A DNA stretch of 64,000 nt, taken from NCBI RefSeq assembly GCF_000423645.1, contig NZ_AUIJ01000013.1:38998-102997 (forward strand), read 5' to 3'. Both the position numbers and the translations under genes were made by a program. This stretch comes from Sediminimonas qiaohouensis DSM 21189. GTDB taxonomy: Bacteria; Pseudomonadota; Alphaproteobacteria; Rhodobacterales; Rhodobacteraceae. Shown here piece by piece: positions 50,628 through 60,066 of this stretch. Each line of letters starts with the position of its first letter. The stretch's first letter is position 1. Below the pieces are notes generated by a model, which saw nothing but the letters and a program-made list of their open reading frames with translations, had not been told where the DNA came from and did not search any database.

Positions 50628-50741
50628 GTAAAATCAATGATTTGACCGGCGCGCGCCGGGTCGAAACCAGCCCAGCGCGATTCATCTTGGTCTGTCAGAG
50701 ACATACGCGGATAACATGATCCGCCGCATGAGCCGCACGCC

Positions 50742-51431
50742 TCAGCCGAGCGCGTAGCCCGCGCCGCGGACCGTGCGCAAGGGGTCTTCGCCGCCGTGGC
50801 GCGTCAGGGCCTTGCGCAGACGCCCGATATGCACGTCCACGGTGCGCGTGTCGACGTAGATATCTCGGCCCCAGACCCGGTCGAGCAGTTGTTCGCGGCT
50901 CCAGACGCGGCCGGGTTTTTCCATGAAGGTGGCCAGCAGGCGAAACTCGGTCGGGCCGAGCTTGAGCAACTCGCCGTCGCGGTGGACCTTGTGCGCCTCG
51001 GCGTCGAGGATGATGTCGTCGAATTCCAGCGTCTCGCCCACGGTCGAGGGGCGGATACGGCGCAGTTGCGTGCGCACCCGCGCCATCAGTTCGACCACCG
51101 AATATGGCTTGATCACGTAGTCGTCCGCGCCGGTTTCCAGACCGCGCACCCGGTCCACCTCTTCGGAGCGGGCCGAGAGCATGATGATCGGGATGCGGCG
51201 CGTCTCGGGGCGCATCTTGAGACGGCGGCACACCTCGATCCCCGACACGCCCGGCAGCATCCAGTCCAGCACGATGATGTCGGGGGCTTGTTCCTCGACC
51301 AGAAGCAGCCCCTCGTCGCCGGTTTCCGCGCGGAACACGGCAAAGCCCTCGGCCTCGAGGTTGTAGGCGAGAACCTCGCGCTGGGCCGGTTCGTCCTCGA
51401 TGACCAGAACGGTGGGTTTGTCGGCGGACAT
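50742..51431 (-). CDS. phoB: Phosphate regulon response regulator
   Basis: A 229-residue OmpR-family regulator that activates Pho genes under phosphate starvation. Receiver: IEDEP, phosphorylated Asp in IIVLDWMLPGVSG near residue 53, Lys in VIKPYSV. Winged helix: LGPTEFRLLATFM, WGRDIYVDTRTVDVHIGRLR and RTVRGAGYALG. The start codon overlaps the phoU stop by one base (TAATG). It is the last gene of the pst operon. The expected sensor phoR is not adjacent. Confidence 0.96.
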   Translation of the reverse strand: MSADKPTVLVIEDEPAQREVLAYNLEAEGFAVFRAETGDEGLLLVEEQAPDIIVLDWMLPGVSGIEVCRRLKMRPETRRIPIIMLSARSEEVDRVRGLETGADDYVIKPYSVVELMARVRTQLRRIRPSTVGETLEFDDIILDAEAHKVHRDGELLKLGPTEFRLLATFMEKPGRVWSREQLLDRVWGRDIYVDTRTVDVHIGRLRKALTRHGGEDPLRTVRGAGYALG

Positions 51432-52150
51432 TAGTCGTCATCCTCATTGGAGGTGTCGAAGGAAGTGGAATCGCCCTTGGGGCGGTCCTCGTCAGGAAGC
51501 TCGCCGGTGACGAGGTAGATCGTCTGCTCCGAGATCGAGGTGGCGTGGTCGCCCATGCGTTCGATGTTCTTGGCGATGAAGTGCAGGTGCATGCATGCGG
51601 TGATGTTGCGCGGGTCTTCCATCATGTGCGTCAGCAACGAGCGGAACAGCGTGTTATACATCTGGTCCACTTCGAGATCGCGCAGGCGCACATCCTCGGC
51701 CTTGTGCTCGTCGCGCTGGATATAGGCATCGAGCGCGTCGGCCAGCATCCGCTCGACCATGCGTGACATGCGGCGCAGGGCCGAGACGGTGCCGTTGATC
51801 TGCGGCAGGTCCACCAGCACGGTGGTGCGCTTGGCGATGTTCTTGGCGTAGTCGCCGCACCGCTCGAGGTGCGAGCTGATGGTCATGACCGACAGCACCG
51901 TGCGCAGATCACCCGCCGTGGGCGAGCGCAGGGCCAGAACGCGAGCTGTTTCGGCTTTGATGTCCTCGTCCATCTGGTCGATGATCTTGTCGTCGCGGCG
52001 GATCTGTTCGCCAAGCTCCAGATCGCGCGCCTCGAGCGCCTTGATCGAATTGGCGGTGGCCATTTCGACCTGCCCGCCCATTTTCATGATCATGGCCTGA
52101 AGGGATTCAAGATCGCGGTCAAAGGATGAAACGATGTGTTGGGAGGTCAT
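51431..52150 (-). CDS. phoU: Phosphate transport system regulator PhoU
   Basis: A 239-residue helical protein with two PhoU repeats (about 16-105 and 120-210). Recognisable parts are QMDEDIKAETARVLALRSP, the metal-coordinating E/D-rich segments LERCGDYAKNIAKR and a second IERMGDHATSISEQ. It connects PstB to PhoR/PhoB signalling and limits phosphate uptake. It has an acidic C-terminal tail. Twelve bases separate it from pstB. Confidence 0.95.
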   Translation of the reverse strand: MTSQHIVSSFDRDLESLQAMIMKMGGQVEMATANSIKALEARDLELGEQIRRDDKIIDQMDEDIKAETARVLALRSPTAGDLRTVLSVMTISSHLERCGDYAKNIAKRTTVLVDLPQINGTVSALRRMSRMVERMLADALDAYIQRDEHKAEDVRLRDLEVDQMYNTLFRSLLTHMMEDPRNITACMHLHFIAKNIERMGDHATSISEQTIYLVTGELPDEDRPKGDSTSFDTSNEDDD

Positions 52151-52162
52151 GATAGGGCTCCG

Positions 52163-52960
52163 TTATCCGATCCGGCCGGTGATGTAGCTTTCGGTCCGGG
52201 GGTCCTGCGGATTTGTGAAAATGCTGTTGGTGTCGTCGTATTCCACCAGGTTGCCGAGGTGGAAGAAGGCGGTTTTCTGGCTGACGCGGGCCGCCTGCTG
52301 CATCGAGTGGGTGACGATCACGACCGAGAACCGCTGCTTCAACTCGTCGATCAGCTCCTCGACCTGCGCGGTCGCGATCGGGTCTAGCGCCGAGCACGGC
52401 TCGTCCATCAGCAGCACCTCGGGTTCGGTGGCCACCGCGCGGGCGATGCACAGGCGCTGTTGCTGGCCGCCCGAAAGGCCGGTGCCGGGCGTGTCGAGGC
52501 GGTCTTTCACCTCGTCCCAAAGCGCGGCGCGGCGCAGCGATTTCTCGACGATCTCGTCGAGTCCCGCCTTGTTCTTGGCCAGCCCGTGGATCTTGGGGCC
52601 ATAGGCGACGTTGTCGTATATCGACTTGGGAAACGGATTGGGTTTTTGGAACACCATGCCGACCTTGGCGCGCAGTTGCACGGGGTCGACATCGCGGTGA
52701 TAGATGTCTTCGTCATCGAGCCGGATGTCGCCCTCGACACGGCACGAAGCGATGGTGTCATTCATGCGGTTCAGACAGCGCAGGAAGGTCGACTTGCCGC
52801 AGCCCGAAGGCCCGATGAAGGCGGTGACGGTCTTGTCCTCGATGTCGACATCGACATCTTTGATGGCATGGGTGTCGCCGTAATAGACTTGCACGCCATG
52901 GCAGCGAAACTTGATGTCTTTCTGATCCACGGAGCTATCCCTTCTTGGTATGTCGTACAT
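52163..52960 (-). CDS. pstB: Phosphate ABC transporter ATPase
   Basis: A 265-residue ATPase of the high-affinity phosphate importer. Walker A is [10 protein letters not shown] near residue 50, the signature [14 protein letters not shown] near 162, Walker [14 protein letters not shown] near 180, and the switch His in [28 protein letters not shown] is a PstB-specific segment. It lies 21 bases after pstA. Confidence 0.97.
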   Translation of the reverse strand: MYDIPRRDSSVDQKDIKFRCHGVQVYYGDTHAIKDVDVDIEDKTVTAFIGPSGCGKSTFLRCLNRMNDTIASCRVEGDIRLDDEDIYHRDVDPVQLRAKVGMVFQKPNPFPKSIYDNVAYGPKIHGLAKNKAGLDEIVEKSLRRAALWDEVKDRLDTPGTGLSGGQQQRLCIARAVATEPEVLLMDEPCSALDPIATAQVEELIDELKQRFSVVIVTHSMQQAARVSQKTAFFHLGNLVEYDDTNSIFTNPQDPRTESYITGRIG

Positions 52961-52981
52961 CGTGAGATCCGTCCCGGGTTG

Positions 52982-54310
52982 TTACCAGCGGCGCTCGAAA
53001 CGGCGGCGCAGGATGATGGCAATGATGTTCATGGTCAACAGGAAGGCCAGCAGCACGATGATGCCGCCCCATGCCTTCTCGTAGAAGCTGGCATCGGCCC
53101 GCGCCGCCCAGGTATAGATCTGTGCCGGCATGGCCGAGTTGGGATCGACGAACCCCGAAACCACGCCGTCGGGATAGCCGCGTGCGACGAAGCCCACCAT
53201 GCCGATCAGCAGCAGCGGCGCGGTTTCGCCCAATGCCTGCGCAAGGCCGATGATGGTGCCGGTCAGGATACCCGGCATGGCCAGCGGCAGGACGTGGTGA
53301 AAGACCGACTGCATCTTGGACGCGCCCACGCCAAGCGCCGCGTCGCGAATGGATGGCGGCACTGCCTTAAGCGATGCGCGCGTCGAGATGATGATGGTGG
53401 GAAGCGTCATCAGCGTGAGCACGAGCCCCCCCACCAGCGGCGCCGATTGCGGCAAATGCATGAACTGGATGAACACCGCCAGACCCAGGATACCGAACAC
53501 TATCGACGGAACGGCGGCCAGGTTCGAGATGTTCACCTCGATCAGGTCGGTGAAGCGGTTTTGCGGTGCGAATTCCTCAAGGTAGATCGAGGCGGCCACG
53601 CCTATCGGCAAGGATAGCACCAGCACCACCAGCATCATGAAGAACGAGCCCACGACCGAGGCGCCGATCCCGGCGCCGCCGGGGTTGTCCACGCCCGAAT
53701 CCGCCCCGGTGATGAAGGTCCAGTTGAAGCTGGATTTCATGACCCCGGTGTCCACCATCACGTCCACCAGATCGAGATCCGTCTTCATCATGAACCGGCT
53801 GTCCTGAATCGCATCGCGGGTCAACTCGCCGTTGAGGTACCTGTCGACACGGGACGCGGCGGCAAGCTCGAACTTGACCGGCTTGCCGACCTTGGCGGGA
53901 TTGGCCTGGTAGAATTCGCGCATCGTGCTGCCGACCTTGCCCAGAAGCCGTTCGATCGCCTTGGGATCGAACGCGACCTCGACGCCGTTGTTGGTAAGTT
54001 GACGGTCAAGCGCGGCGACGAACAGGTCCTGGTAGGCCTTCGTCTTGAAAAGCTGGCTCTCGGCGGCGTCGATGTCTGCCGGAGACACCGTGAGTTCCAC
54101 CTCGACAACCGTCCGCGTGAAGGCCGGGGCCCCCGAGCGCACGATCGACACGGCCAGCACCGCCAGGAAGAAAAGCCCGACGGCGATCGCGGCCATGCCA
54201 TACGCCTTGAAACGCCTCTCGGCCGCGTTGCGCCGCTTGGTGAGGGCATCCTGCGCGCGCAGTGAGCGTTTGGGGGCCTCGCCGCCAGTGTTGAGCGATG
54301 CGTTTGTCAT
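52982..54310 (-). CDS. pstA: Phosphate ABC transporter permease PstA
   Basis: A 442-residue permease, much longer than E. coli PstA (about 296), because of an N-terminal extension with a first membrane segment near 40-60 and a periplasmic region of about 150 residues (residues 65-215). The permease core has QNRFTDLIEVNISNLAAVPS and ALGVGASKMQSVFHHVLPLA. This long form is common in Rhodobacteraceae. The start overlaps the pstC stop by ATGA. Confidence 0.93.
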   Translation of the reverse strand: MTNASLNTGGEAPKRSLRAQDALTKRRNAAERRFKAYGMAAIAVGLFFLAVLAVSIVRSGAPAFTRTVVEVELTVSPADIDAAESQLFKTKAYQDLFVAALDRQLTNNGVEVAFDPKAIERLLGKVGSTMREFYQANPAKVGKPVKFELAAASRVDRYLNGELTRDAIQDSRFMMKTDLDLVDVMVDTGVMKSSFNWTFITGADSGVDNPGGAGIGASVVGSFFMMLVVLVLSLPIGVAASIYLEEFAPQNRFTDLIEVNISNLAAVPSIVFGILGLAVFIQFMHLPQSAPLVGGLVLTLMTLPTIIISTRASLKAVPPSIRDAALGVGASKMQSVFHHVLPLAMPGILTGTIIGLAQALGETAPLLLIGMVGFVARGYPDGVVSGFVDPNSAMPAQIYTWAARADASFYEKAWGGIIVLLAFLLTMNIIAIILRRRFERRW

Positions 54311-55779
54311 TCGTACTGCTCCCGGTACTTGCGCACGATGTAGAGGGCCAGGACGTTCAGCCCCAGCGTGATGACAAAGAGCGTCATGCCGAGTGCGAAA
54401 GCAACCAGCGCCTCGGGCGAGGCGAAATCGGCGTCGCCGGTCAACTGGCTGACGATCTTGGCGGTTACGGTGGTCATCGCCTCGAACGGGTTGAGGCTCA
54501 GCCGTGCCGCGGCGCCGGCGCCCAGGACAACGATCATCGTCTCGCCGATGGCGCGGCTCGCGGCCAGCAGGATGGCGCCCACGATGCCGGGCAGCGCGGC
54601 GGGCAGCACGACCTGCCGGATGGTTTCCGATTTCGTGGCGCCCAGCCCGAAAGAGCCGTCGCGCAGCGCCTGCGGCACCGAGTTGATGATGTCATCCGAC
54701 AGCGAACTGACGAAAGGAATGAGCATCACCCCCATCACCAGCCCCGCGGTCATCACTGCGGTGCCCGCCTGCATCCAGCCCAGCCCCTCCTTGCCGAACA
54801 CCGCCAGCAGAAGCGGCCCGACCGTCAGCAGCGCGAAAAGGCCGTAGACGATGGTCGGGATACCGGCCAGCACCTCGATCATGGGCTTGGCAATGGACCG
54901 CACGTGCTTTGACGCGTATTCCGACAGGTAGATCGCCGAGAACAGCCCGATTGGAACCGCGACCAGCAGCGCGATGAGCGAGATGTAGAAGGTCCCCCAC
55001 AGCAGCGGCAGCACGCCCAGCTCGGAGCTGCCGCCACGGCCCGAGAAACTCGGCGCCCAGTTGGTCCCGGTGAAGAAATCCCACGCCGGGTAGAGGCGGA
55101 AGAACTCGATGGTGTTGAAGATCAGCGACAGCACGATGCCCAGCGTGGTCAGGATCGCAACCGACGCCGCCGCCACGAGAATGGCGCGCATGACGCGTTC
55201 CACGGCATTGCGCGCCCGGAACAGCGGGACCGATTCCCGCAGCCCCCAGAGCGCCCCGGCCAGCGCCACGAGCAACACCGCGATCGCCATCATCATGTCG
55301 CCGGTGGCGCTCAGCAGCCGGTAGCGCTGCGCCGCGTGCAGGATGGTCTGGGTGATGTCGGAGGTCACGATCTGCCCCGCGTCCTTGAGGCGTTGCGTGA
55401 TGTCCGTGATATCCGCGCGGGCATTGCGCGCGAAGTCTTCGGTGATGACGCCCTGCGCGACCGCGTTTTCCAGCCCGGTCGCCGCGCGGCGCACTTCCGC
55501 CATCACGAGGCCGAGGCTGGAGCCTTCGTCGATTTCGCTTTGCGGGATCATCCCCGAAACGGCATTCTCGACGACGAAGGGCTGCACGATCATCCAGGCG
55601 ATCAGCAGCAGGAACGACGGCACCGCCACCTTGAGCGCAACATTTGAGCCGTAATACGAGGGAAGCGAGTGCAACTCGCGCCGGTCGCCCCCCGCACGCG
55701 CCAGCGCGCGTTGCCGACCTAGGATATACCCGGCACCGGCAATCGCCAGCACGGCCACGATGATCCAGATAACAGGCAT
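54307..55779 (-). CDS. pstC: Phosphate ABC transporter permease PstC
   Basis: A 490-residue permease, longer than E. coli PstC (about 319) through a N-terminal segment (two membrane helices and a periplasmic region of about 100 residues). The core carries AIYLSEYASKHVRSIAKP and GLGATKSETIRQVVLPAALP, the family coupling motif. The ATG at 55779 (MPVIWIIV) is taken; the frame extends to a TTG at 55803. It lies 87 bases after pstS with a hairpin in between. Confidence 0.93.
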   Translation of the reverse strand: MPVIWIIVAVLAIAGAGYILGRQRALARAGGDRRELHSLPSYYGSNVALKVAVPSFLLLIAWMIVQPFVVENAVSGMIPQSEIDEGSSLGLVMAEVRRAATGLENAVAQGVITEDFARNARADITDITQRLKDAGQIVTSDITQTILHAAQRYRLLSATGDMMMAIAVLLVALAGALWGLRESVPLFRARNAVERVMRAILVAAASVAILTTLGIVLSLIFNTIEFFRLYPAWDFFTGTNWAPSFSGRGGSSELGVLPLLWGTFYISLIALLVAVPIGLFSAIYLSEYASKHVRSIAKPMIEVLAGIPTIVYGLFALLTVGPLLLAVFGKEGLGWMQAGTAVMTAGLVMGVMLIPFVSSLSDDIINSVPQALRDGSFGLGATKSETIRQVVLPAALPGIVGAILLAASRAIGETMIVVLGAGAAARLSLNPFEAMTTVTAKIVSQLTGDADFASPEALVAFALGMTLFVITLGLNVLALYIVRKYREQYE

Positions 55780-55824
55780 GCCACCCCACCGGTTTCTTTT
55801 CAAAAGGTCCTAAAAGACGATAAC

Positions 55825-55849
55825 GGGGGCGGCGAAATATGCCGCCCCC
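55825..55849 (-). terminator. Strong hairpin between pstS and pstC
   Basis: A perfect 9-bp stem GGGGGCGGC / GCCGCCCCC with a 7-base loop, 18 bases past the pstS stop. It has no immediate T-tract and probably raises pstS mRNA above the rest of the operon by 3' protection or attenuation. Confidence 0.7.
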
Positions 55850-55866
55850 GATTGGGCCGGGTCAGC

Positions 55867-56907
55867 TCAGGAGTCGCTGCCCATGGTCACTTCGTTGGCA
55901 ATCATTTCCTGGGTCTTGGCCAGTTCCGGATCGGCAACCAGGCCATAGTTGGCCAGCGGGCCGGAGGGGCCTGCGATCTCGTCGGCGGTGAAGAACTGCG
56001 CGTATTCCTTCAGGCCGGGGATCACGCCGATATGTGCCTTCTTGATGTAGAAATACAGCGGACGCGAGACCGGGTATTCACCCGACGCGATGGTTTCGGT
56101 CGACGGCGAGACGCCGCCCATCGTGGTCACCTTCAGCTTGTCGGTGTTGTTCTCGTAAAACGCCAGGCCGAACACGCCGATGCCGTTGGGGTTGGCATCG
56201 ATGCGGGCGAGGGTCTCGGTGTAGTCGCCGTCGATGTCGACCGACGCACCGTCCGTGCGCACGTCGAGGCAGGCATCCTCGGCGTCGTCTTCGCTCATGC
56301 CCGAGTCCATCATCGCTTCCATGGTGCCGGTGGCTTCGCAGCCCTTCAGCAGCACCTTGTCCTCGAACACTTCGCGTGTGCCGTGCTTGGTGCCGGGGAT
56401 GAACATGGCAATGTCGGCGGCCGGCAGGTCGCTGTTGAAGTCGGCCCACTGCTGATGCGGGTTGTCGACCAGTTCACCGTCGACCAGGACGGTGGCGCCG
56501 ATGGCGTTGAAGATGTCGGAGGGCACGAACGCGTCGTAGGCCGGGCCCGACTGCTGGCTGGCGAAGACGATGCCGTCATAGCCGATGCGGACTTGGATGA
56601 TGTCGGTCACGCCGTTATCGGCGCAGGCCTTGATTTCCTTTTCACGGATCGCGCGCGATGCGTTCGCCACGTCGATGGTGTTCTCGCCGACGCCTTCGCA
56701 GAACCGCTTGAGGCCGGCCGAGGACCCGCCCGATTCCACGACCGGGGTCGGGAAGTCGGTGTTTTCGCCGAACAGTTCGGCAACGATCGATGCATAGGGA
56801 AGGACGGTCGAGGACCCGGCAACCTGAACGTTGTCGCGGGCTGCGGCCGAAGTCGCGGACACGGCAGCCAGTGCCAGGGCCGAAACGGTGAGTTTGGTGT
56901 AGGACAT
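55867..56907 (-). CDS. pstS: Phosphate-binding periplasmic protein
   Basis: A 346-residue periplasmic protein of the high-affinity phosphate importer. A signal peptide ends at TSAAA (residue 22), followed by RDNVQVAGSSTVLPYASIVA, whose SSTVLP segment binds phosphate, and later ESGGSSAGLKRFCEG and PGTKHGTREVFEDKV. It is first in pstSCAB-phoU-phoB and is preceded by Pho boxes. Confidence 0.96.
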   Translation of the reverse strand: MSYTKLTVSALALAAVSATSAAARDNVQVAGSSTVLPYASIVAELFGENTDFPTPVVESGGSSAGLKRFCEGVGENTIDVANASRAIREKEIKACADNGVTDIIQVRIGYDGIVFASQQSGPAYDAFVPSDIFNAIGATVLVDGELVDNPHQQWADFNSDLPAADIAMFIPGTKHGTREVFEDKVLLKGCEATGTMEAMMDSGMSEDDAEDACLDVRTDGASVDIDGDYTETLARIDANPNGIGVFGLAFYENNTDKLKVTTMGGVSPSTETIASGEYPVSRPLYFYIKKAHIGVIPGLKEYAQFFTADEIAGPSGPLANYGLVADPELAKTQEMIANEVTMGSDS

Positions 56908-56959
56908 GAAAGCTCCTGCTATCGGTGTTTCAGAACAGAACGTGCCCCGGGTAGGCGGA

Positions 56960-56992
56960 TTGCATGACGCTTATGTAAGAGTTTTGTAACAG
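56960..56992 (-). promoter_or_regulatory. Pho box (three 11-bp repeats) upstream of pstS
   Basis: On the minus strand CTGTTACAAAA, CTCTTACATAA and GCGTCATGCAA follow each other at exactly 11 bp, the spacing of PhoB half-sites (consensus CTGTCAT plus AT-rich spacer). The nearest repeat ends 52 bases before the pstS ATG, so the operon is expected to respond to PhoB encoded at its own end. Confidence 0.85.
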
Positions 56993-57128
56993 AAATATGA
57001 AACCTGAACGAACACGGCGGCGGATCGCCGGATTTCGGGAAAAATTTTCCGGGGCGCGGACGCTAGAAAACCCCACCGGCGCGGGGCGCGGCGGGGTGTC
57101 GGGTGGGGCATGCGGGCGCGCGTGCGCC

Positions 57129-57914
57129 TCAAAAGTCCTTGAGCAGGCGGGTGGTTTCCGGGTCGAGGAACCCGGCGACGGTGGCATCGGTTTCCATTTG
57201 CAGCGCGCGGTTCAAATCGGCGTTGGCGTTGGCATTGAGCGTGCGCTTCATGGCCCGTACGGCCAGCGGCGGCAGGGCGGCCAGGTGCCGGGCGGTCTCC
57301 ATCGCCTCGTCGCGCAGGGCCAAATCGGGCACCACGCGCCAGGCGAGCCCGGCCTCGGACAGTTCGGCCGCTGTGTAGCGTTGGCCGAGAAACAGCATCT
57401 CGCGCGCCTTTTGCAGCCCCACCAGCGCGGGCAAGAGCGCGGTAACCGCGCCGGTCACAAAGAGGTTGAGCGACACCTCGGGAAAGAACGCGCCCGCGCT
57501 TTCGCCCCAGATCGGGAAGTCGCAGTTGATCGCCCATTCAAAGCCGCCGCCCACGGCCCAACCATTGATCGCGCCAACCACGGGTTTCGGCCCGAAGGTG
57601 ATCGCGTGTGTCGCGCGCTGGATCGCGTCGACAAGGGCGCGGGCCTGCTGTTCGGTTTCGGGGTGGGTGTGATCGTGGCGATCGTCGCCCGCGCAAAAGG
57701 CGCGCCCGTTGCCAGTGAACACGATGGCGCGGGTCTGCGTATCGGCATTCGCGTCATCAAAGGCGCGCGCCACGTCGCGGATCAGGGCCGGGTTCATCGC
57801 ATTCAGGCGCTCGGGCCGGTTAAGCGCGATCACGCGCACCCCGTCCCCCATCAGCGTGCTCTCTATGGTTTCATAGGTTTGCTCAGTGGTCTGGTCTGCG
57901 CTCTGGTCGGTCAT
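57129..57914 (-). CDS. Enoyl-CoA hydratase/isomerase family protein
   Basis: A 261-residue crotonase-fold enzyme. The oxyanion-hole segments are GRAFCAGDDRHDH near residue 71 and NGWAVGGGFEWAINCD near 116. At the usual catalytic-glutamate positions WAINCD and SAGAFFPEVSLNL are seen, so the second Glu is kept (PEVSLNL). The start overlaps the CoA-ligase stop by ATGA. It is the last gene of the TetR-ligase-hydratase operon and would act on the CoA ester made there. Confidence 0.88.
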   Translation of the reverse strand: MTDQSADQTTEQTYETIESTLMGDGVRVIALNRPERLNAMNPALIRDVARAFDDANADTQTRAIVFTGNGRAFCAGDDRHDHTHPETEQQARALVDAIQRATHAITFGPKPVVGAINGWAVGGGFEWAINCDFPIWGESAGAFFPEVSLNLFVTGAVTALLPALVGLQKAREMLFLGQRYTAAELSEAGLAWRVVPDLALRDEAMETARHLAALPPLAVRAMKRTLNANANADLNRALQMETDATVAGFLDPETTRLLKDF

Positions 57915-59230
57915 TGGTCGCTCCTGATCACGCGTTTGGTTTTGCCTTCGGTCACGGGGAAATGGCCGTGGGGGTACACCGTGACCTCGGCGGAGGCGCC
58001 AAGGCGGTGTTTGATGGCGCTGGCGACGCGGGCGGCCAGCGCGGCATCGCCCATTGCGGAGTCACTCGTGGCGCCCTCGGCCCGCTCGACGCTCAGCGGC
58101 AGACGGTCATAGGGGGGCGGGCCATCGAGGATAATGCGGTAATCACCCGATAGCTCCGCGAATTCGTTGACCACGGCGGCGACCATGCTGGGAAACAGGT
58201 TGAGGCCGCGCACCACGACCATGTCATCGCTGCGCCCCACCACGCGAAAGCGAAAGCCGGTCCGCTCGCATTTGCACGGCTCGGTCGCGGTGATGGCGAT
58301 GATGTCGCCGGTGCGGAACCGCACCAGCGGCTGGCACTCGCGCACGAGGTGCGTCAGCACCAGCTCGCCCTCGGCCCCATCCGTGAGTGGAAGCGGCGCG
58401 CCGCTGTCGGGGTCGATCAGTTCGGGCCAAAGCACATCGGCGGCCATGAAATGCAGGTCGGTGTCATGCGCGCATTGCGCGGCGAAGTTGGAAAACACGT
58501 CCGATACGCCGTAATTGGCGTTGCGCGGCTCCATTCCCCAGGTGGCACGGATACGCTCGCGGAAGGCGGGATCGTCCAGGCCCGGCTCGCCCCCGAAAAG
58601 GCCCAGCTCAAGACCCAGGTCGCGCGGGTCGGTGCCGGGGAACTTGTCGGCCAACACCCGCTCAAGCACGGCGGGGTAGGACGGCGTGCAAGAGATCGCA
58701 TTGATGCCGACCTCTTGGATGGTGCGGATCAGTTGCTCGGTCCCGCCGACGCCATAGGGCACGACCAGCGCGCCAGTTGCTTCAAGCGTGCGGTGATCGG
58801 TCAGCCCGCCCATCCACATCTGGTAATTCAGGCAGTGCACCACGGTCATGCCGGGGCCAAGGCCGGCGGCGCGGTGACTGCGGCCGCCGACGACCTCGGT
58901 GATGTGGCAATCGTCGGCCGACAGGGCAAGGTTCATCGCCTGCCCGGTGGTGCCCGACGTGCGGTGCAGGCGGTTGGCCATGCGACGCGGCGCGGCAAGG
59001 TAGTCGCCGAACGGGGGATGCGCGGCCTGCGATCGGCGCAGTTGCGATTTGTCCGACAGCGGCAGCACTGGCAGATCGTGCAGGTCCTGTGGCGGCGTGC
59101 GCCCCTGCCACAGATAGCGGTAGAACGCGGAGTTTTGCGCGACGTGGAATGCCTGCCTTTGCCAGGCGGCTTGCTGGTGCTCCAGCAGCCAAGCCGGGTG
59201 CCTGTATTCGGCGCGATCAACGAGGCTCAT
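57911..59230 (-). CDS. Phenylacetate-CoA ligase family protein
   Basis: A 439-residue adenylate-forming ligase. It has a proper phosphate loop, HRTSGTTGQAMNLALS near residue 91, the family motifs YGVGGTEQLIRTIQEVG and ISCTPSYPAVLERVLADKFPG, an LVRFRTGDIIAI hinge and a C-terminal EGKTKRVIRSD with the catalytic Lys. The acid substrate is unknown; aromatic acids are usual for the family. The start overlaps the TetR gene stop by ATGA. Confidence 0.88.
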   Translation of the reverse strand: MSLVDRAEYRHPAWLLEHQQAAWQRQAFHVAQNSAFYRYLWQGRTPPQDLHDLPVLPLSDKSQLRRSQAAHPPFGDYLAAPRRMANRLHRTSGTTGQAMNLALSADDCHITEVVGGRSHRAAGLGPGMTVVHCLNYQMWMGGLTDHRTLEATGALVVPYGVGGTEQLIRTIQEVGINAISCTPSYPAVLERVLADKFPGTDPRDLGLELGLFGGEPGLDDPAFRERIRATWGMEPRNANYGVSDVFSNFAAQCAHDTDLHFMAADVLWPELIDPDSGAPLPLTDGAEGELVLTHLVRECQPLVRFRTGDIIAITATEPCKCERTGFRFRVVGRSDDMVVVRGLNLFPSMVAAVVNEFAELSGDYRIILDGPPPYDRLPLSVERAEGATSDSAMGDAALAARVASAIKHRLGASAEVTVYPHGHFPVTEGKTKRVIRSDQ

Positions 59231-59919
59231 TGCTCCATCCCCTTTTGCCAGATCGTGCTGAGCGTGGTGATCACCTGCTCGCGGTCGTCCGACACCGCCG
59301 CGAGGGCCGCGTCGCGGTTGAAATGCAGGGCGACAAGGTATTGATCGACCATGCCGCCAAGCGCGTAGGCGCGGCGCATCAGCTCGTCGTGCGGCGGCAC
59401 CGGGCGGCCGGCCTGGGACAGGCGGCGCGCGGTCGCCTCGGCCACGATACGGGCCCAGTCGTGATTGAGGCGCTGGAACATCGCGGCGGCGGCGGGGTAG
59501 CTTTCAAAGCCGCCAAGCAAGCAGCGCATCAGCCCGGGGTTTCTATCGAACAGGTCGAAATAGGCCGCCGTCGCGGCGCGGGTGCGCGCGCCGCCCCGGC
59601 CCTTGGCCGCGTGGCGCATCACCTGCTGCACGTGTTCGACAAAGGCGCCCAGAACATCATCCAACGCGGCGTTCAAATCGCTGAAGTAGACATAGAACGT
59701 GCCATGCGCCACGCCGGCCAGCGCGCAGATATCGGCCACCTTGAGCGCGGTCGCGGGCCGCTCATTCAACGCGGTGCACAGGGCGATGCGCAGCCGCGTG
59801 CGGGTGCGGTCCGATTTCTTCATGCCGGTTTGCGCCTGCTCCAGGGCGCGGGCGAAATCGATGCTTTGCGCCGCCTCGGGCGGTGATGAGTGGGCGGGGT
59901 CTTGGGCGTTTGGGATCAT
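59227..59919 (-). CDS. TetR-family transcriptional regulator
   Basis: A 230-residue repressor-type protein. The DNA-binding domain (about 40-90) contains ALKVADICALAGVAHGTFYVYFSD, with the recognition helix around AHGTFYVYF. The C-terminal domain presumably senses an acyl-CoA made by the linked ligase. First gene of its operon and divergent from the molybdenum hydroxylase genes, 147 bases away, where AT-rich ATTGATATTGAT (minus strand, near 59946-59957) could be the operator. Confidence 0.88.
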   Translation of the reverse strand: MIPNAQDPAHSSPPEAAQSIDFARALEQAQTGMKKSDRTRTRLRIALCTALNERPATALKVADICALAGVAHGTFYVYFSDLNAALDDVLGAFVEHVQQVMRHAAKGRGGARTRAATAAYFDLFDRNPGLMRCLLGGFESYPAAAAMFQRLNHDWARIVAEATARRLSQAGRPVPPHDELMRRAYALGGMVDQYLVALHFNRDAALAAVSDDREQVITTLSTIWQKGMEQ

Positions 59920-60066
59920 GGGGTCCTCATTTATGAAAATGACATCAATATCAATTATTGCATGCTGTCAAGCCCCGGCCCGCACTGCTGACACCTCGGG
60001 CAATGGGGCTATGTGCAATTGAAATGAATTATACTACGCTAGGTCGTGAACTGCCGGAGGGGCCGC

